Assembly: GCA_028700875.1 (NCBI GenBank)
Contig: JAQVRW010000125.1
Location: 1-8,179 of the forward strand
Reading direction: 5' to 3'
From: Candidatus Zixiibacteriota bacterium
GTDB lineage: Bacteria > Zixibacteria > MSB-5A5 > GN15 > JAAZOE01
Length of the DNA: 8,179 nt
Positions within the stretch are counted from its first letter, which is position 1. Every line of letters begins with the position of its first letter. The notes beneath the pieces are model-generated. The model was not told where the DNA came from, ran no database searches, and saw nothing but the letters and a program-made list of their open reading frames with translations. Both the position numbers and the translations under genes were made by a program. Shown here in pieces: positions 5,388-8,179 of the stretch.

Positions 5388-6986
5388 CTACTTCGGCAGC
5401 GGCGTCCACTCGCCGATATTCTCCACCACCACCCTGCACCTCCCCTTCGACGTCCATCGTTCGTTGCCGTTGTAACCCCACTCCATGTATTCCGAGCCGC
5501 CGCCGCCGACCGTGGTGATAAGGCAGTTGTTGGCCACGAATCCGAATGACCCGGCCACGTCGGCGGGCCATTTGCTGTCGCCCCGCGAGGGATCGACCGG
5601 CACCCAACCGTACCCCGGCAGGAAGACCTCCACCCAGCGGTGGAAGACGTCGTCATACGAGGCGTCGTCGTTGCGCACCACGATCGCCCCGGCATACCGG
5701 GCCGGCAGTCCTGCCGCGCGACACATCGCGATATAGACAAACGTGTACTCCGAACAGGATCCTGTCCCCCGCTCCAGCACCATCGGCGCGACATTCCATC
5801 CCCCGACCCGCTCGTATTCAAGCTTGTCCACGCAGTACTGCTGTATCCGCCGCGCGATCCAGTACGGGTTCGTCTCCGTCCCGACGGCCTCCAACACCGC
5901 CTCACGAATGATCGAATTGCCGAGATCGAACTTGGCGTCGTCCACCAGGTACTTGTCGCGAATCTCCTTCGGGATAGCTTCCAGCTTGCCGACCTTGTTC
6001 GGAAAGACGAAGAACCTCGTTTCGTACATCTTCGCCGACACGGTCATGCGCACGTCGGTGAATTTATCCGGCCCCAGGTCGTTGAACCGGAAATGGGCCA
6101 CCTTTTGGCCCCATTTATCAGTGAGAATATCGGTCACCGGCGGGACGAATTCGGCCGTGCCCGAAAGCTCCTGATTGGCCAGGTTTTCCGGAATTGCCAG
6201 ATAGACATCAAGCGTTTTTACCGTGTCCGGCCCGAAATTGCGCACCTGATGAAGGAAATCCACCGTCTCGGCTTTCTCTTTGGTACGGGCATACGGGACG
6301 CCATCGTCGAGCGTAAGTTGATAGATGCGGTCGGTCTGGTAGTCGACCGCCCAGAGGTTCTTGCCGTCCCAGGCCAGGCCGCATGGGTATGGGCCGGGCG
6401 ACGGGAAACTCAACACCACATCTCCCTTGGCCGGCGCGACCATGAAAATCCTGTCGCCGAACCGGTCGGCCACCCAGAGATAGGTGCCGTCGAATGAAAG
6501 GGCGTTCGTATGCGCGCTCGGCGACGGGATCGATAGAATCGTGGTGCCGTCGTCGACACTGATCAGATCGATGTTATCGTACCCGTCGCCGCTGATCCAG
6601 AGGTGCGTGCCATCCCAGGCCAGCCCGGTCGGCTCGCTGATCGGGCACGGAATCGTCTTCTCGACTATCCTGCTGGCCGGGTTGATGCCGTACAGACGCG
6701 CTTCCTCCGCGTCGGCCACCCAGAGCAGTTTACCATCGAACGCCAGCCCGCGCGGGAGATACCCCGGTGTCGGGATAGAGTCCGTCACGGCGCCGGTGGT
6801 CGGATTGACGGCATAGATTTGGTCGCTCCGGCGGTCGACACACCATAGCCGGTTGCCGTCATACGCCAGCCCCTGCGGGCAGCGGTATGGCGACGGGATC
6901 GTACGGACCGTGTCGCCGGGCGTGGCCAGAACGCTTCCGGCCAGGGTCAGGACAGCCAGAATGACTCCGAGTATGAACCTGCTCAT
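5388..6986 (-). CDS. Secreted beta-propeller protein with C-terminal transglutaminase-like domain
   Basis: The 532-residue exported protein has a signal peptide (about 1-21, cleavage near VLA-TPGD). Residues 30-234 hold five tandem repeats of exactly 41 residues of the type IPSP-x6-GLAxDG-xx-LWVxD-xxxD-xIY, a blade pattern like NHL/SMP-30/YncE-type propellers. Residues about 235-365 form a beta-rich, Ig-like region common before bacterial transglutaminases (HQVRNFGPDTVKTLDVYLAIP). A transglutaminase core follows with nucleophile Cys411 in GTGSCSEY, His449 in VFHRWVEVF and Asp465 in VPVDPSRG, so the triad is intact. Such proteins act in the periplasm or at the cell surface as transamidases or cysteine proteases; the substrate is unknown. 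The propeller probably binds a partner. A good ribosome site (AGAGGAGG) fixes the start. The last 40 or so residues recur as a remnant at 4123-4266. Confidence 0.9.
   Translation of the reverse strand: MSRFILGVILAVLTLAGSVLATPGDTVRTIPSPYRCPQGLAYDGNRLWCVDRRSDQIYAVNPTTGAVTDSIPTPGYLPRGLAFDGKLLWVADAEEARLYGINPASRIVEKTIPCPISEPTGLAWDGTHLWISGDGYDNIDLISVDDGTTILSIPSPSAHTNALSFDGTYLWVADRFGDRIFMVAPAKGDVVLSFPSPGPYPCGLAWDGKNLWAVDYQTDRIYQLTLDDGVPYARTKEKAETVDFLHQVRNFGPDTVKTLDVYLAIPENLANQELSGTAEFVPPVTDILTDKWGQKVAHFRFNDLGPDKFTDVRMTVSAKMYETRFFVFPNKVGKLEAIPKEIRDKYLVDDAKFDLGNSIIREAVLEAVGTETNPYWIARRIQQYCVDKLEYERVGGWNVAPMVLERGTGSCSEYTFVYIAMCRAAGLPARYAGAIVVRNDDASYDDVFHRWVEVFLPGYGWVPVDPSRGDSKWPADVAGSFGFVANNCLITTVGGGGSEYMEWGYNGNERWTSKGRCRVVVENIGEWTPLPK
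6285..6899 (-). repeat. Five tandem 41-codon (123-bp) propeller repeats
   Basis: The repeats start at residues 30, 71, 112, 153 and 194, each with an xPxP motif (IPSP, IPTP, IPCP, IPSP, FPSP). Nine or so residues later comes a (G/A)LxxDG turn, then LWV-D and a D-x-I/L-Y strand. The period is 41 residues with no insertions in any unit. Identity between units is moderate and is seen better in protein than DNA, so these are old, maintained blades and not a recent DNA expansion. Five visible blades is fewer than the usual six or seven; the sixth may be degenerate or absent. Confidence 0.85.
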
Positions 6987-6990
6987 TGCA

Positions 6991-6999
6991 TCCTCCTCT
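6991..6999 (-). promoter_or_regulatory. Ribosome binding site of the transglutaminase gene
   Basis: On the minus strand AGAGGAGGA lies four bases before the ATG at 6986. It is a near-ideal match and supports the start just ahead of the signal peptide. Confidence 0.8.
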
Positions 7000-7047
7000 G
7001 GAATGGCATTAAGCCTGATAACCGCCGATTGCGGCTATAATAAGTAC

Positions 7048-7075
7048 AAGTTAGCATTTGTAGCGCGGCTGTCAA
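7048..7075 (-). promoter_or_regulatory. Candidate promoter of the transglutaminase gene
   Basis: On the minus strand a perfect TTGACA (7075-7070) is followed after 16 bases by TAACTT (7053-7048), preceded by TGC, which makes an extended -10. The -10 itself is weak. A TATTAT further downstream (7041-7036) is too distant from the -35. The 5' leader would be about 50-60 bases. Confidence 0.5.
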
Positions 7076-7143
7076 GAATCCTGTGGCCGGGGCAGACGAT
7101 GATTCCGGACCGTCGGGAGCTCCTCATTTCATCCATATTTGTA

Positions 7144-7172
7144 TTGCCAATAACGTTTTCCCCGCGTATGAT
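7144..7172 (+). promoter_or_regulatory. Strong candidate sigma-70 promoter for the AsmA-like gene
   Basis: TTGCCA (7144-7149) and TATGAT (7167-7172) are 17 bases apart, each matching five of six consensus bases. Transcription would start near 7179, giving a leader of about 90 bases. This position argues against the upstream in-frame ATG at 7083 and for the ATG at 7269. Confidence 0.7.
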
Positions 7173-7256
7173 TTCGTGGCGGCGCTCAACCTTTCAGCGT
7201 CGGTATTACGTGCCGCCCGGCGGGAGCGCCCTACAGCCGCCCCGCAACCCCTGGCT

Positions 7257-7260
7257 GGAG
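7257..7260 (+). promoter_or_regulatory. Ribosome binding site of the AsmA-like gene
   Basis: GGAG lies eight bases before the ATG at 7269. It agrees with the signal-anchor at that N-terminus. Confidence 0.6.
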
Positions 7261-7268
7261 ACATTACC

Positions 7269-8012
7269 ATGTTCAAGAAGATCGCTCTGACAGTAGTCAT
7301 ACTAATCATCGTTGTGCTGGCGAGCGCATACTTTTACCGCAACCTCCTGGTCGAAAAAGCGGTTGAATCCGGCTCTGCGTATGCGCTCGGTGTGGAAACC
7401 AATCTCGGCTCGGCCCGACTCGCGCTCGGCGGCGGAAGTCTGGCGTTGAACAACCTCACCATCGCCAACCCGGATGGGTTCGCGGAGAAGGATTTCCTGT
7501 CGCTTCGCCGCGGTGTGTTCGATGTTGACGCCGGGTCGGTGCTGGACAAGGAAATCGTCGTCGACTCGTTTGTCATCGAAGGCGTAACGCTCAACCTCGA
7601 ACAGATCGACCGAAAAGGGAACTTCCAGGTATTGCTCGACCATATCAAACAACTGAATATGTCGTCATCGGGTGATTCCCGGAAATTCCGTTTCGGCCTG
7701 ATCGCGTTGCGCGACGTGAACGTCACCGGGTCGCTCAACCTTATGGGGAAGAACTATGAGAAGTCGTTTACGCTCGATGATTTTTCATTGCGCAACGTCG
7801 GCGGCGACAACGGCGCGACAATCAGTCAGGTGACCGCCACGGTGGTGAAAACGCTCATCACCAAAGCGCTGGCCTCCGGCAACGGCCTGCTTCCCGACGG
7901 GTTCGGCAATAATCTCTCGGATCTGAAGGATCAGGGCGTCGACAAGATCAAAACCGAAGCGGCGGACAAACTCAAGGATCTGGGCAAATCATTGACCGGC
8001 GGCAAGAAGTAG
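7269..8012 (+). CDS. AsmA-like membrane-anchored periplasmic protein
   Basis: The 247-residue product has a short basic N-terminus and one hydrophobic helix (about 5-22) that anchors it to the inner membrane with the rest outside the cytoplasm. Residues 35-125 show the AsmA-type pattern: LGSARLALGGGSLALNNLTIANPDGF, then a strand pair with VDAGSVLDKEIVVDSFVIEGVTLNLEQ and NFQVLLDHI. These repeated beta segments are typical of AsmA/DUF748-like proteins, which are linked to outer-membrane assembly and lipid transfer across the envelope. It is far shorter than full AsmA (over 600 residues), so it is a compact relative. The tail (about 215-247) is a charged amphipathic helix ending in GGKK. The gene is divergent from the transglutaminase gene and appears to have its own promoter. 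Function within this locus is unknown. Confidence 0.8.
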   Translation: MFKKIALTVVILIIVVLASAYFYRNLLVEKAVESGSAYALGVETNLGSARLALGGGSLALNNLTIANPDGFAEKDFLSLRRGVFDVDAGSVLDKEIVVDSFVIEGVTLNLEQIDRKGNFQVLLDHIKQLNMSSSGDSRKFRFGLIALRDVNVTGSLNLMGKNYEKSFTLDDFSLRNVGGDNGATISQVTATVVKTLITKALASGNGLLPDGFGNNLSDLKDQGVDKIKTEAADKLKDLGKSLTGGKK

Positions 8013-8030
8013 AGCGGATACATCTGTGAA

Positions 8031-8074
8031 CCCGCCTGGCCGGTGCCCCAACCTTTTTGAGCCGGCGTGGCGGG
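8031..8074. terminator. Imperfect hairpin between convergent genes
   Basis: CCCGCCTGGCCGG (8031-8043) pairs with CCGGCGTGGCGGG (8062-8074), with eleven of thirteen positions matched and an 18-base loop. It lies exactly between the stop of the AsmA-like gene and the stop of the minus-strand gene, so it is probably a bidirectional terminator. The T run lies in the loop, not after the stem. Confidence 0.5.
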
Positions 8075-8075
8075 A

Positions 8076-8179
8076 CTATATGTACCGTCTGACGCGGCCG
8101 CAATAAGCCAGATACTCGCCTCCAAAGACTTTTTGCAGGTATGCTTCCTCAGCCAGCACGATCTTGTGATGGACGGCGA
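8076..8179 (-). CDS. Partial C-terminus of a probable isoprenylcysteine methyltransferase-like membrane protein
   Basis: The minus strand from the window edge is open to a TAG at 8078-8076 and encodes a 34-residue tail with VLAEEAYLQKVFGGEY (about 14-29 residues before the end) and LAYCGRVRRYI at the end. The pattern E-E-x-x-L-x-x-x-F-G-x-E-Y-x-x-Y-x-x-x-V-R-R-x-I is the usual C-terminal signature of ICMT/phospholipid-methyltransferase-type integral membrane methyltransferases, where it follows the SAM-binding region. Membrane helices and the SAM site would lie beyond the window. The assignment rests on this short tail only. Confidence 0.6.
   Translation of the reverse strand, partial: AVHHKIVLAEEAYLQKVFGGEYLAYCGRVRRYI

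Noticed and set aside
5201..5905. Minus-strand 234-codon frame
   Set aside because: Arg/Ser/Gly-rich shadow of the transglutaminase gene in another frame.
7083..7268. Upstream in-frame extension of the AsmA-like gene
   Set aside because: It would start before the strong promoter at 7144-7172 and would bury the membrane anchor behind 62 Arg/Pro-rich residues. The ATG at 7269 has a ribosome site and begins at the anchor.

Overview
The window looks like chromosomal DNA from a Gram-negative-type (diderm) bacterium of moderately high GC. Evidence for an outer membrane is a signal-peptide-bearing, beta-rich protein, an exported propeller-transglutaminase and an AsmA-like protein. Signals are of sigma-70 and Shine-Dalgarno type. 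The mix of genes would suit an uncultured lineage such as the FCB group (for example Zixibacteria-like), but this is only an impression; nothing here fixes the taxon. No tRNA, rRNA, CRISPR array or transposase was found.

Left end (1-828): two translationally coupled genes of unknown function, a three-helix membrane protein and a 91-residue soluble acidic protein, in DNA that looks less GC-rich than its neighbours. They converge on typA/bipA (924-2837, minus), a ribosome-associated GTPase and the only gene here recognised with near certainty. The 521-base gap upstream of typA holds a cluster of GC-rich inverted repeats, a plausible promoter and a perfect 12-bp palindrome. These precede a short gene missed by usual length cut-offs, a 41-residue lysine/glutamine-rich protein (3359-3484). 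Next comes a 139-residue protein (3634-4053) with motifs reminiscent of the eRF1/pelota domain-3 fold, closed by a perfect 16-bp hairpin. TypA, the small basic protein and the eRF1-like protein could all be linked to translation or stress, but this is inference.

Middle (4123-6986): a truncated, in-frame C-terminal remnant of a transglutaminase lies on the minus strand. It is followed by a plus-strand exported beta-rich protein gene (4531-5241), and then the full minus-strand relative of the remnant (5388-6986). The full protein has a signal peptide, five repeats of exactly 41 residues forming a beta-propeller-like region, an intermediate beta domain and a transglutaminase-like domain with an intact Cys-His-Asp triad. 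The remnant matches only its last 40 or so residues. The changes are mostly synonymous or conservative, so the locus once carried at least two coding copies.

Right end (6987-8179): a divergent promoter region serves the transglutaminase gene (minus) and an AsmA-like membrane-anchored protein (7269-8012, plus). The window closes with the C-terminal end of a probable isoprenylcysteine-methyltransferase-like membrane protein (minus), which runs off the edge.

The most interesting material is the propeller-transglutaminase with its degraded sister copy, the unannotated small basic gene beside the eRF1-like gene, and the coupled membrane/soluble pair at the left edge. No feature by itself proves a new system.
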